The position numbers were made by a program, and so were the translations under genes. Source: Druceiella hillmani (lineage: Eukaryota > Arthropoda > Insecta > Lepidoptera > Hepialidae). Taken from it: a DNA stretch of 64,000 nt. The stretch lies in NCBI GenBank assembly GCA_039881145.1, contig JAYKKI010000003.1, positions 8,453,501 through 8,517,500 on the forward strand, written 5' to 3'. Positions 47,309-58,650 of this stretch are shown here, piece by piece. Each line of letters starts with the position of its first letter. The first letter of the stretch is position 1. Under the pieces are notes generated by a model. That model made no database searches. It was given only the letters and a program-made list of their open reading frames with translations, and was not told the DNA's origin.

Positions 47309-49388
47309 ATCTATAGCAGGGCTGTCCAAATAACGGCCCGCGGGCCGCATGCGGCCCGCGGCTTGCTTTTATGCGACCCGCGACGCATATTTTAAAATTT
47401 AAATCTACAGTGTAAAATAATCAGAAAATAGTTTTGGATACCTATAAATAGTTTGGATAATAGAAATCTTTCTCAAAATATTATATATAATTCATTTATT
47501 TTTAATCTAGTAACATTCCATTCGCATGACATCATTTAAAAGTGAAGTTATCTTTATATTATTGGGGGAATTCCCGGAAAGTATTTTGCTTACAAAAGAA
47601 GTCTGTAAGTAAGATGTTTATGTTAGTATTTGTTTGTGTCCGTATTAGTTAAACTTGTGCTTTCATTAAGTTCGTATCACTGCCGCTTTGAATTTCACAC
47701 GTTATTTAACAAGTAATTGTGAATTTCACAAGTATTTAACCAGCCGGTTTGAGAAAAATACTTAAAAAACTTCATTATGTCTACGAAGAAGCAAAAAATA
47801 AGTGACGAAGATCGTGCATTTAATGAGAAGTGGGAACTCGACTATTTTATTTACAATAACAATAATAAAATTCAGTGTATGATTTGTATGCAAGTTATGT
47901 CTGTGAGTAAAGAATATAATGTTAAACGTCATTATACTACTTTACATAAAGAAAAATATAAAAAACATGTCGGCGAAGCCAGAAAAATTGTTGTGGTTGA
48001 GTATAAGAAGAAATTAACGCAGCAGACAAGTTTTTTTTTTTCAAAAATAAATACAGACAATGAACAACGTTTGGCTGCTTCTTATGAAGTTTGTTTGCAA
48101 TTATCCAAAGCTAAAAAACCGTTCAGCGACGGAGTTTTTATAAAAAAATGAAATTCAGGATAATCATGTCATGGCTTATCGCTTTATGCAGCCGAAATGG
48201 GCGGAAAAATTGGAATCTGTAACATTATCTCACCAAACAGTTGCGCGACGAATAGATGATATGGGAGAATTTGTTTCGAAAAAAATATGTGATTACATTG
48301 TAAACTGTGAATATTATTCATTATGTTTGGACGAAAGTACCGACCAAACAGATATCAGTCAATTAATAATTTTTATTCGCTGCATTTCAAAAGATTTTTC
48401 GATCACAGAGGAAATATTAAATTTAGTGTCGCTACATTGATCAACTAAAGGCAGCGATATCTTTCAAGCTGTTAACAAAACTGTCATAGAATACGGTGGG
48501 TTTCAAAAATGTTCTTGTATTGTGACCGATGGAGCAAAAGCTATGACAGGAAACGTTACAGGATTTACGGGACATCTAAAACAAAATGGCATTGATTGCC
48601 CATTAATCCATTGTATCATACACCAAGAAGCCTTATGCGGAAAATCTTTGTGCCAAATGAATGTCATGAAAATAGTTGTTAAAATAACAAATCTTATTAG
48701 AGGCGGAAATAAAGCTTTGAGAAACGTCACTGGAAAAAAATTATTTTTCTTTTTTTCCAAGTTGCGAAGAACATTATACCGAAATGAGAAATTTTAAAAG
48801 ATGCAACTTTTCTGACCACCTGAAGTACATCGACGAGGTAATTTTTGAATTTGAGCAGCGTTTCGCAGATTTCAAAAAATTAGAGAGCGATTTGTCTCTT
48901 TTTACGCATCCATTAACGATTCAAATCGAAACCGTAAAGACTGATTACCAGTTGGAATTATGTGACGTACAGGCAGACCCCTTTTACAAGTGTAGAACAG
49001 AAACCGGAATGGATTTGTTTAAGATCCTTGGCGATCGTTTCCCCAAATTAACAAATTTTGGCTTGAAAATGGGATCGATGATGGGCAGCACTCATTTATG
49101 TGAAAGCGCGTATTCAACCATGAACTTTATAAAATCTAAGTACAGATCTTCACTGTCAGATAAGTCACTTCTTCATGCAATGCGTCTGGCAACAACGAAT
49201 GTTGATGTTGATATCGATGTGATTGTTAAAGATACATTAACGAAGAACCAATAAACGTCTAAAGATATTATTACAATGTATTTTATTTTACTTCAAATTA
49301 AAAGTATTTTTTTCTGCGGACCTAAAGCTTTTATAGTAAATTTAATCGGCCCGCGAAGGTTTGTAGTTTGGACAGCCCTGATCTATAG
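47309..49388 (+). mobile_element. hAT transposon, complete ends
   Basis: The 5' end CAGGGCTGTCCAAA (47317-47330) and 3' end TTTGGACAGCCCTG (49367-49380) are perfect 14 bp inverted repeats. Both are flanked by the 8 bp duplication atctatag (47309-47316 and 49381-49388), which fits the hAT target pattern nTnnnnAn. GC-rich subterminal repeats (ggcccgcgggcc at 47336-47347, and cggcccgcg near 49348) are typical of the group related to vertebrate Charlie-type elements and GTF2IRD2/ZBED-type genes. The element is 2064 bp between the duplications and encodes a broken transposase. Clean ends and duplication suggest fairly recent insertion compared with the other elements here. Confidence 0.95.
47777..49254 (+). 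pseudogene. hAT transposase (BED finger; frameshifted, internally deleted)
   Basis: ATG at 47777. The first frame (to 48151) has a BED-type zinc finger: IQCMICMQV with the His pair in RHYTTLH. A frame change at the A7 run 48142-48148 leads to the next segment (about 48149-48797): 'SHQTVARRIDDM', 'CLDESTDQTDISQLIIF', an in-frame TGA at 48438-48440, then 'CIVTDGAKAMTGNVTGF' and 'CPLIHCIIHQEALCGKSL'. Near 48740-48757 it passes in another frame to 'FPSCEEHYTEM' and on to 49254. The C-terminus carries the hAT dimerisation block (MMGSTHLCESAYSTMNFIKS). Compared with GTF2IRD2/ZBED5-like relatives, the central region (about 140 residues, including the 'VRWLSRG' block) is missing at that junction. It cannot make active transposase. 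Confidence 0.9.
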
Positions 49389-50735
49389 GATCGCCATGAA
49401 CCTCTAACATTTTCTTATTATATGATTGTTCTTAATATTTTTTTTAAGTTGAAATATTCGCATTGTTTTATTTATCCATTAAATGGAACAATATTTAAAT
49501 TATGCTTATAGTTAGTTATTATCTATTCGGTCCTATTAAATTTAGTTTGCACATAAAAAAAAACAATTAAACTACATGACTTGTATTAAAAATAAATACT
49601 CAATCTAACCATGTTCCTCACAATAGTGAGCTGAAAGTTGAAATAGTGAGTTAAATAAGTATCAAATTTCGAAAATTATATTTTTATGTGGGTAAAGAAG
49701 TCTGAAATGAAAATTTAAAAACTTGTGAAATGCTTGACATGTGCGATGAGAAGTATTAGAAAACAATTTTCAGAGACGACTCCGGGATTAAAGCACTGAT
49801 TGAGATAGAACATTTCCAACATGAAAAAGTTGTATCATTAATTGACAAATCTCCAAAATTCAAAAATTTTATTCTTTGATTTTGCTACTAGATTGTCTGA
49901 AGAAATCGAAAGATTCATTAACACTAACAACGATAACTTGTAGAAACGAGCGAGGATGGCTGCAAGACGAGTAAAAAGCCGCAACTTTTGGAGAAAAACA
50001 ATAAAACTCTACCGAAGGGGGTTCAACAGCCCATTATATGTATATAAAAAGATGTCTCAACTTCACGCTAAATCAAAACACTGTCCATATTTCTAAGCTT
50101 CAATAGTCATTTCAAAAACCTTGATATTTTTAAAGTTGAAATATTATCAGACATAGAGCGATAAAGTTGTTACGAATGGGTATAATTTGCACTGCTAAAA
50201 TTTCGTGTATAAAACTTGAAAAATTGGATGATATACAATTTTTCTAAAAAATTATTTATTAATGAAAATATTTATAAATTTTTCACTTCGTAATTGTATT
50301 GCTCACTATATACTTCAAAAGCGTATGGCAATGGACAAACATGTTTATCGGTCATATCTCTTTAATTTAAGAATGCCAGCTGACTGTAATTTTGCGTTGA
50401 ACTATTTACTACGTGCAGTTGTTATGACTTGTTTTTAAATTTTTGACATTAGTATTAACAAAGTAGGAGAAGAGGGGGGTAAGTAGACTGCTAAAAAGTT
50501 TTGAAGATTCGTATATTGCCAACGAGTCTCCCTGTCTTAGTAAAACATACTACGAGACTTTTAAAAGGGTCAATGAAAATTATTTTCCCCACATTGATTA
50601 TCTTCCCCATTTTATAAGCAGGCATTTAAAAGAAGAACAAATTAAAAACATTTTTCACGGCTTCAAATAATTTAATTTAGTTTTCTTGAAAGTATCATCG
50701 TAATTAATCTTGATCTGATAGAGTCAAGATGCTAC
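49389..50735. other. AT-rich non-coding stretch
   Basis: Nothing recognised. Confidence 0.55.
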
Positions 50736-50830
50736 TACATATAGGCGGATGGACTGACAGAGGGACATGGGAAAATTAAAAGGTTTCAATTTTTAACATT
50801 TAGCTACGGAATTCTAAAAAAGGAATGTCA
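50736..50830 (+). repeat. Interspersed repeat tail
   Basis: 'ggcggatggactgacagagg', 'gacatgggaaaattaaaagg' and 'tagctacggaattctaaaaa'. It is a decayed relative of the tails at 41881 and 52420. Confidence 0.45.
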
Positions 50831-52219
50831 AATGGATGATGTTGTATTTCGCTCGTGTGCGTTTTTATATATAAACTAAATTATTTATTTCATAAAATAA
50901 AAAGTATGAAATATTTCTTCTGACAATGATTTTCTTTCAAAATTTAAAACAAAGGCCTGTATTGTTAATATTAAATTTATGAAGTAGCAGTAGTTGGAGG
51001 CAACAATTTATGTTACTTAGCAGAAATATTGCAAAAATAAAACGTTTTCACCGTCTGTCTGTTTTCTTCTTTCTTTTTTTCTTTTGAAAAATCAATCAAT
51101 CGAGTCTCACGAGTTAATTGGCGTCATCTGTTTTGATTACTCTCTTCATTTTAATTCTGAAACTTCCTAGAATATTTGGACACAGTTGTATCGAGTAATT
51201 CGAGTTGGTCAGGTTGTTTAACCTCTTTTTTTGTCGTTGTCATATTACGTATGAACGAAGTAGTGTAGTAAGCCTTTATTTTAAGATTTATTTCACATTT
51301 GCTTCACAAAAGTAGGTGTCACAATTTCAGAAATTAGATGTTTAAAAAGAAAGTATTGCTTTCATATTTACTTTGCACGTTTGATTTCTTTTGTTCTTTA
51401 ATCTGGTAGATTTTTAAAAGTGATACAATTTATTTATCAAAACTATTAAGATAAAATAAAATGTCGAACAGTATTAAATGAATTAATTTTTTTTATTTTG
51501 CTGTACAATATTTAAAAGCTTATAATAACAATAAACTTATTAAAAATAACAAAACGTGTTTATTTTTATTTCAAATACTAATATGAGTGAATGTTCGAAT
51601 TTATAAATTCATAGAATCGATTATTTTTTCTTTTTGTTTTCTAAGAAAATGATAATACTTTACACTTGGAAGCAAAAAAAGAAGAAAGAGCATATTAATA
51701 ATTCAATTATCATTGAAATATTTATGTTATAACACTTTCAAAATACCTTATCTGAATCGCTTGTATTTTGGTAAATTTTAATTTTGATTAATAAAAGAAA
51801 AATTTTGCTTGCAATTTTTCTATTTCAGAAAGTGCCGTCAAGATAAAATGAACATTTTTAAATTAATCTACTTGCAGGTCAATAATTGAATAAACCCTCA
51901 ATATTGACTAATTAAATCATGGCCTTTTAAAAACACTAGCTAAATTAAACTTACAAAATATAAGAGCATTTGTAAATATGATTACAAACAATTTCACCAG
52001 CGTCCTTTTAACTCTTGTCAATTTGCATATAATAAGTCGTACATAAATATATATTCTGACTTACGGTATTGTTTTGTGTTAAAATGAAACTAAATAAAAC
52101 TTATCCTCAAAATTGCAACCATATAAACTAATAAACATAATTTTTACAGGTTTTGTTGAATCATTAGGATTTGTTAATCGACCATGAAATCATTTTAGTT
52201 TAGTTAGATTAGTTTCTAA
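50831..52219. other. AT-rich non-coding stretch
   Basis: Nothing recognised. Confidence 0.55.
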
Positions 52220-52512
52220 TATATTTGGGGCGAGACAATTTTCTGCATATCATTCATTGTGTATCTGGAGATATAATACTTAAAGTTAGACAAAAAATAC
52301 CCGAAAAAAGACCCAATATAGTTCTAAATAAATATTTTTTGTCTTTTAGTTATTGGAGCTTGTACGGATTAATATGTTTCATTACTGTGTTATATGACAA
52401 ATTTTTGCATCATGCATTTCTGGGGAGTCTGTGATAGACCGATGGACACACACGTCAATGACCTTACAACTCTTATGTTTTTCCCATTTGAGGTAAGGAA
52501 CCCTAACAAAGG
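52220..52512 (+). repeat. Interspersed repeat with 'ttcccatttgaggtaaggaa' tail
   Basis: The tail 52428-52512 shows 'gatagaccgatggacacaca', 'tcttatgtttttcccatttg' and 'aggtaaggaaccctaacaaa'. This is the best preserved of the three such tails in the window. The frame 52225-52434 upstream has no domain; its link to the repeat is not proven. Confidence 0.5.
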
Positions 52513-54767
52513 AAATATACACCTAGAAGAGTATGCATATTGAGGAACTTGAATTAAAATCTGAAATAATACTAGTCTAGTAGTTAGTTAGGCGATATTA
52601 TATATCACAGACTAAACATGGTTATAACATTGTAATTAATTTATTCCTAAAAACTACATTCAGAGCCAATATGGCTAACTGAAATTGTAAGCTCACTTTT
52701 GTATTAACTGTGTGAATAGTACAATTTTTAGCAAAAAATGTAATCGTTTTCAATTACTTTTTAATAAAATGGGCACTGAAACATATCCAATAACAAATAA
52801 TTGAATTCTTATTTGGAACTTCTGCACTGGAATAATATTTAAGAACCTAAATAAAGTCCCCATATTTAAATATCCATTAAAAAGATATTGATTGAACTTC
52901 CACTATTACCTGAAAAGCAAGATACTGAAATCTAGAGAGGATTATCGAGATTAGATTTGTAGAGCTTGAGCAACAATATATATGCCTACATACATATACT
53001 CACAAAATGTTGTACATTTATTTAGAAAGAAATATTTGGAATTTCCAAGAGTTTTATATACAAATTTATTCAGTTTTTATAGATGTTAGGAATTTCTACC
53101 TCTTATTTTACTTAATGTTATGAGACATAAATATTTGAAAAAGACTTCAATTGAATTCATATTTTATAACGTACCAAGAATATCTTTGTCAAATTCTTGG
53201 TACGTTATAAAATATGTGTATAATCATTTGAAAAATTTATTACCTTCTCAATTTCATCACGATATAAATATGACTTTATATAATTTTTTTAACATTTCAC
53301 TTGGATTTTTGTCAATTATGTATATAAGTTATCTCTATTACAAAACCAAAGATAATCAAAGTCGTTTTCGTAGCACTGAGCATTCCGTTTTCTCTTCCAT
53401 AATTGAAAGACTTTTTACCAACATTTTCAAGCTCCAGTTTTTATTAATACCAAATGCGAATAACATTTCGAATTGCCATTTAAATATATTATGGCAACAA
53501 AATGTTTACTAGAAAACAATGGGATTTTCCGTGAATATTCCAAATACGAACAATGCTGGTTTAATTCATTATATAAAAATTATGAATAAACTAGAATTCT
53601 TTTTAAACGAAAATGGAAATATTTTGAGAAACAGGTTGAGATAAATCCAGTTAAGATAAAAGAATACAATAGATGTTTGGTATTCGTAAAATATTTTATA
53701 AATCTTTTCTCAAATCGAAGAGCTATTGTCTTGCAAGATCCGATTTAATTTCTTCAGGTTTCTGAATGAAACATTCTTTAGAACTTTTATAATTTTCTTA
53801 TCCATCTATTTTTCTTTCACAGTCTTACACTTTTAGATTATTATTTAAGAAAATATACAAATATAAAGATCTCAATTAATATGATGAAATTCATTACAAA
53901 TTTTTTTTATTTACTTGAATACGCTTTTAATAGGTTGCGATTTTTTTGTAACGCGCATTTCTTTAAATGACATGATTAAATGAGATTCATAAAAGACCTT
54001 TTAAAATTAAATTCAGCTGTTTTTAATTTTTCAATGTTTTTGTATTACGGAACATAAAACTTTAAATTAGCGTACAAAAAATTCTCTCTAATTTTTCGAC
54101 GCAATAATTTCAGTTAACTTGAGTAAACAATTTCAGCATAAAACGAATAAACTATGGGACCGTAAGTTCCATAGTTCTCAATATTTCTGCTTCCTGTCTT
54201 GACATGCCCTTGGTCTATTTTCATTATATTTTCCTCAATGTTGAAAAATATGAAATTAATTAAATAAATTTAGTATGTCTTGGAGCATTAATATCTTTTA
54301 TTTTTTGAGAAGCAGTAAGGAAAAATTTAGCAATTTGAGGTTTTTTTTTATAAATAAAGAATTGATTTAAGATGTAAATAAACCAAGACAAATTTTGATG
54401 CATTTCCAATAAAAAGATTGTACAAAAAAAGCAATGAGGATTCGGTATTAATGTTAAAACGTGATATATGTGTATCGTTATCCAAATAACTGTTGATTAT
54501 TAATTAGCAGTAAACTTACACATAGAATCCAACATATAACCATAACGCCACATTGAGGGGAAATTAAAAAAAATAATTCTCAGATTACAAGAACACTAGT
54601 TAATTCCACACTGTCGTTGTAAAATAATGAGTGATCTATACAGTTCAAATCTTACACACATCATTAAGTTGTGATATGAGATATCATTAGTTATTCAATT
54701 TGTTCACATTATGTAAATTATGTATAGTTTTCTAAACGACGCTTATTATAACAGTTTGTAATATTTT
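52513..54767. other. AT-rich stretch with one ORF and one hairpin
   Basis: The 130-codon frame 53120-53512 has no recognisable domain, is Ile/Asn/Phe-rich and runs through a perfect 24 bp palindrome (53158-53216). It is most likely fortuitous. Confidence 0.5.
53158..53216. ncRNA. Perfect 24 bp hairpin, possible small-RNA precursor
   Basis: The 24 bases 53158-53181 (catattttataacgtaccaa, then gaat) are exactly complementary to 53193-53216, with an 11-base loop (53182-53192). The stem length is close to a mature small-RNA duplex, but it has no mismatches and no extended lower stem, which is unusual for a microRNA. It could be a fold-back mutation or a MITE tip. A product is not shown by the sequence. 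Confidence 0.3.
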
Positions 54768-54860
54768 TAACCGACTTCAAACAATGAGGAAGTTTCCAAT
54801 TCGACTGTTTTTTTTAAATTTTCTATGTTACATCATATATCTAGCAGTTATCAAACAATT
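54768..54860 (+). repeat. 'aaccgacttca' interspersed repeat fragment
   Basis: 'ttaaccgacttcaaacaatg', 'aggaagtttccaattcgact' and then a T-rich run. This phrase ('accgacttc-aaa-ggagga-gtt--caattcgactgt') is a very common repeat motif in lepidopteran and some other insect genomes. Confidence 0.5.
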
Positions 54861-57189
54861 TAGATTATTTTTTTATTTAGAAAGGTATACCCCACCATAA
54901 TATAAAAAAATGGTTAGTCTGTTATTTTTTTTTTGATGAGAAAAATATACTTTCAATGAAACAAGTAAAATATGGTCAGAATTTAACTATGAAAATTTAA
55001 TGTACACCACAGAACTCCTCAACAATGAACAGTACAAGTGATGTGGTCAAAGTTGGATAACATAGGTATAATGATAATCTATAAAAAAGTCTCCGAAGTT
55101 ATGAAACGACTATGAGCGATACTAATCTACCCATTAGCAAAATCTAAGTACGGTAATGGAGTTAAAAGATGGTGACACGGACTCTTCAGTAATGAGGAGC
55201 ACACATGTCGAGTTTGGGCTCGTTGGAATTATCTTGGCTTACGTCAAATGAGAAATTAAATAGTTGAGAAAGTATAAACAGATATATGCAAAAGCAGAAA
55301 TGAATTTGCCATATACTGCTAATACTAGACATTATTATAACAGTGTTATGGGAAATGTAGCACACATTTTCGAATAGGAGTATACATGTACGTGAGAGAG
55401 AAAGAGACTTGGCGTTAACTCTAAAAATCTTTAGCAGTAGCAGCATTTTGTAAATTTATCTATGTTCGGAAATTATCTTGTACTGTAAAAGTTTCCACTA
55501 AGTACTCTTGTTTTCGTTATAATTCACTTTTAAATGTGCTTATTATTCGGTAGTTATTTGAAGAACGTTAATTTTTTTGTAAACAAATTTTATTGAATAT
55601 TAAATTCGTTTAAAAATTCCAGTTCTCATTTGATAATATTTGGCATCAAATAAAAATTTTTTTATTAGGTACTGATAAATTATAATTATAAAATAATCAA
55701 TCCAATTCGATAATAATAAGCATACGGATATTATCGACTAGAATATTTCCTGTGTATATCAGTTTTCATTTAAATTTTTTAACAATAAAAATGTGAATTT
55801 CAGAATATATTTCAAAATTTAAAACATTTATATTATAGTGAAGACAAGCATCTATCTGGCATATGTGTAATAAAATCAAGCGTATGCTGAACTGACTGGT
55901 ACATTACCTATAAAAAGGGTCAGGTGGGGCTATATCACGGGTTAGCTTTATATAACAAATATTTGTATAACGCAGTCCCATTTATTAAAATGTCGACTAT
56001 TTTTTATTACATTTACGAGATTTTTTCAAGCTAGATATAGGACTTGCTTTTATAATTTTTCTCTAAATTAGAACTAGAATTTAAGTCTAAATTCTAAGTT
56101 AATTGCCACTACACAGTTTCGATTCATGGGTTTAGGACGAATCTTCTGCTGCGGAATGTTTAGTATGCAATTATGGGTTCAAATATATTTTAAATTTTTA
56201 ACTAATTAGTTTTCTGTTATGTTTTGAAAATTTTTAACATATTAAAAATACTTAACATATTTTACATAAATTATACATACACTTTCCTATTAAATTATTC
56301 ACACGATTAACGGAATATTTCGTACATTCAATAGAAAAAGTTTCCTAGGATCAGAGCCGTGTAAAAATATTTAATTCTTTTGGGCACGTCGATTAGAAAC
56401 ACTAATTATTAAGTGACAGTAGTTGGTTTAACTTTATGACATATTATGCATATAAGTTCTTATTTACGTCATTAAAGTTTACATGTGTCACCTGACAATA
56501 CCACAAGAAGAATTTATTTTTATTTTCACCACAAATCTAACTAGTCTGTATATTTGTGTCTGTACTTTTGTTTCGTTAGAATCGCAGAATAGATATAAAC
56601 GTGCTTATTTTTATATGTGCATCACACTTTTTAAAACTACACTTTTATCCTTTCTAGCAAATATCACACTTTTGTGCACGTGAATGTGTTCCACTCATGT
56701 TCTTTACTGAAACTGATAATCAGGACCATTTACACAGTGCTCGCAATATGAATACTATATGATTAATCGTCCAGAATTTCGAATTGGACTGACCTTGGCA
56801 TATTTAATTAAAATCTAACGCACAGTTGGCGCTATGCAACATGCAAATTATGGATACTGATTTTGCAGCATGCAAATTACGCACTGACGATTAAGATCGC
56901 TCCATTAGCGTAAAAATATAATATTATTTTATTGCCAGTATTCATATCCTCACTTAATACAATAAAAATCTCAAATTATAATCATTTAATTAGCTTAATC
57001 AATTCAAATAATTTGTTATGCTTATCATTATTATTACATATCAGTCCTACAGACGTTTTCGAATAAACAGTCTTATTTAGGAAATCATAATGAAATGCTG
57101 TTTCTTTATAGTTAGATTACTTATATCTAAATTAAACCTAATGGCTAAAGCAAACAATAACTTAGTGTTGAATGTATTAGAATCGATGA
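54861..57189. other. AT-rich non-coding stretch
   Basis: No gene recognised. Frames at 55186-55446 (minus) and 56483-56683 (plus) lack domains. A tandem pair of octamer-like ATGCAAAT sites (56841-56848, 56870-56877) is noted in the findings. Confidence 0.55.
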
Positions 57190-58400
57190 ATATATATCAT
57201 CAAAGTCTAAAATATTCATTTACTTAAATCTGTACATTCGCTTCCACGGCAAATCTTCTGAACTACGTTATGCTTCATTAAGCTTTACTTCACAACAATT
57301 AGTGTAGTATTCACTTATAACACACATATTACCGTATTTCTCTGCATTCTTTCGTATCAGTGTGGAATCTCGTTTGTCTGACATCGTATTTGTCTGGATT
57401 CTTTCGTGTACGCTATGATGATTCTCGATTTGTTAGAACTTCAATAGGTTCTTTTTTCTTCAGACTGCCACGATAATGGATGTTATTTAGTTTCAAGATT
57501 ATGCCATCACTCATAGAACTTGATTTTTTCTCGTTATTTTTATCCCCCGATGCTAATGTATTTTTATTTTAATTGTCTTAACATTCTTTATACCGTTATC
57601 TATAATTACACTGATATTTAATAGTAAGACATTTTCATCAATCCTCTTGTCTTTAATTATAATATCTTTGACGATAATTATTAAGTTACTTGCTAGATTT
57701 TGAACAATCTTCTAAATTGTTGTATCAGCCAATTAAAATATAATTAGTAAGCTTTTTATCCTATTTCAATATCGTTGCTGCCGTTGTGTGGACCATAATC
57801 TTACAATAAAATATGCAATCTTAATGCTACTGATACTTCAGATGCACTGTAGTATTTACTGCTAAGGTCTACAATTATTTGGTATATTTGAATCAAACAA
57901 CATTTTACTTCTTTGCGTGATTGAGCCTCATGCATAACCTATTTCGTTTAGGTGTGTACGGGTTTGTTTTTTTATGAACAATCCCCGTATTATGTATGTA
58001 CTTTTCAAATTACTTACTCATAATTCTAATCCACTGGATATTCTTAAAATGTTGATCCTTTTACCTGCGTGATTTACAACTATCGATTTATATGTTTTGA
58101 AATAACTAATGTTTCATCTTTTCTGTTTAAAAAATAAACACGAGTAATTCCACTGCTATGATGTAAAAACAATAAGTAATATTTGGATCCTCCTCTGAAT
58201 TTGGTTTCCATTGGCTCACAAATTACTGCTTGTACAATTTCGAGCAATTCATGGCTTCTCTGATCAATGGGTGAGAATGGAAACCCCACTTACTTCCCTT
58301 CAGAGCACATAAAGTTTTACTGGCCTTGGGTTTTTGATATTCAGTTCATGTATACCTCCCAAGGAGTAATTTATTAATTAGCATTATTTAATTTTTTTAT
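57190..58400 (-). pseudogene. Ty1/copia pol remnant (integrase to RT boundary)
   Basis: The minus-strand frame 58289-58080 reads 'FSPIDQRSHELLEIVQAVIC', 'EPMETKFRGGSKYYLLF' and 'GITRVYFLNRKDETLV', the start of a copia integrase core. Next come 'NHAGKRINILRISSGLEL' (about 58070-58020) and 'MLFDSNIP', the positions of the 'RSDNG' and 'ERMNRT...M..D..LP' blocks. 'RTRKNPDKYDV' (about 57380-57412) is the hinge before RT. 'SSEDLPWKRMY' (about 57230-57270) is its start. All three catalytic acidic residues appear replaced and many stops occur. The remainder of RT is gone or unrecognisable. Confidence 0.75.
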
Positions 58401-58600
58401 TTGATACAGCAGAATGGCTGTTTTAAAATAAACATTATTGATTTTTTAATATCTGGACAAATGATAACAAGTAAGTTACAGGACCTAGTACATAGAATAC
58501 CTCTGTATCTGAAATATTTAACTCGATATGGTTTACCTCTGTTTTTATATGAATTACATCATTCAATCGGAATGTTTTCCTTGTTAACGATGACAAATTT

Positions 58601-58605
<5 letters not shown>
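58401..58605. other. Flank between copia remnant and (TA)n
   Basis: The plus-strand frame 58401-58664 has no domain and ends in the TA tract. Confidence 0.5.

Positions 58606-58648
<43 letters not shown>
58606..58648. repeat. (TA)n microsatellite
   Basis: A pure TA run about 200 bp from the copia remnant. Confidence 0.95.

Positions 58649-58650
<2 letters not shown>

Noticed and set aside
53120..53512. 130-codon ORF as a real gene
   Set aside because: AT-driven composition, no domain, no splice or promoter context, and it runs through a perfect palindrome.
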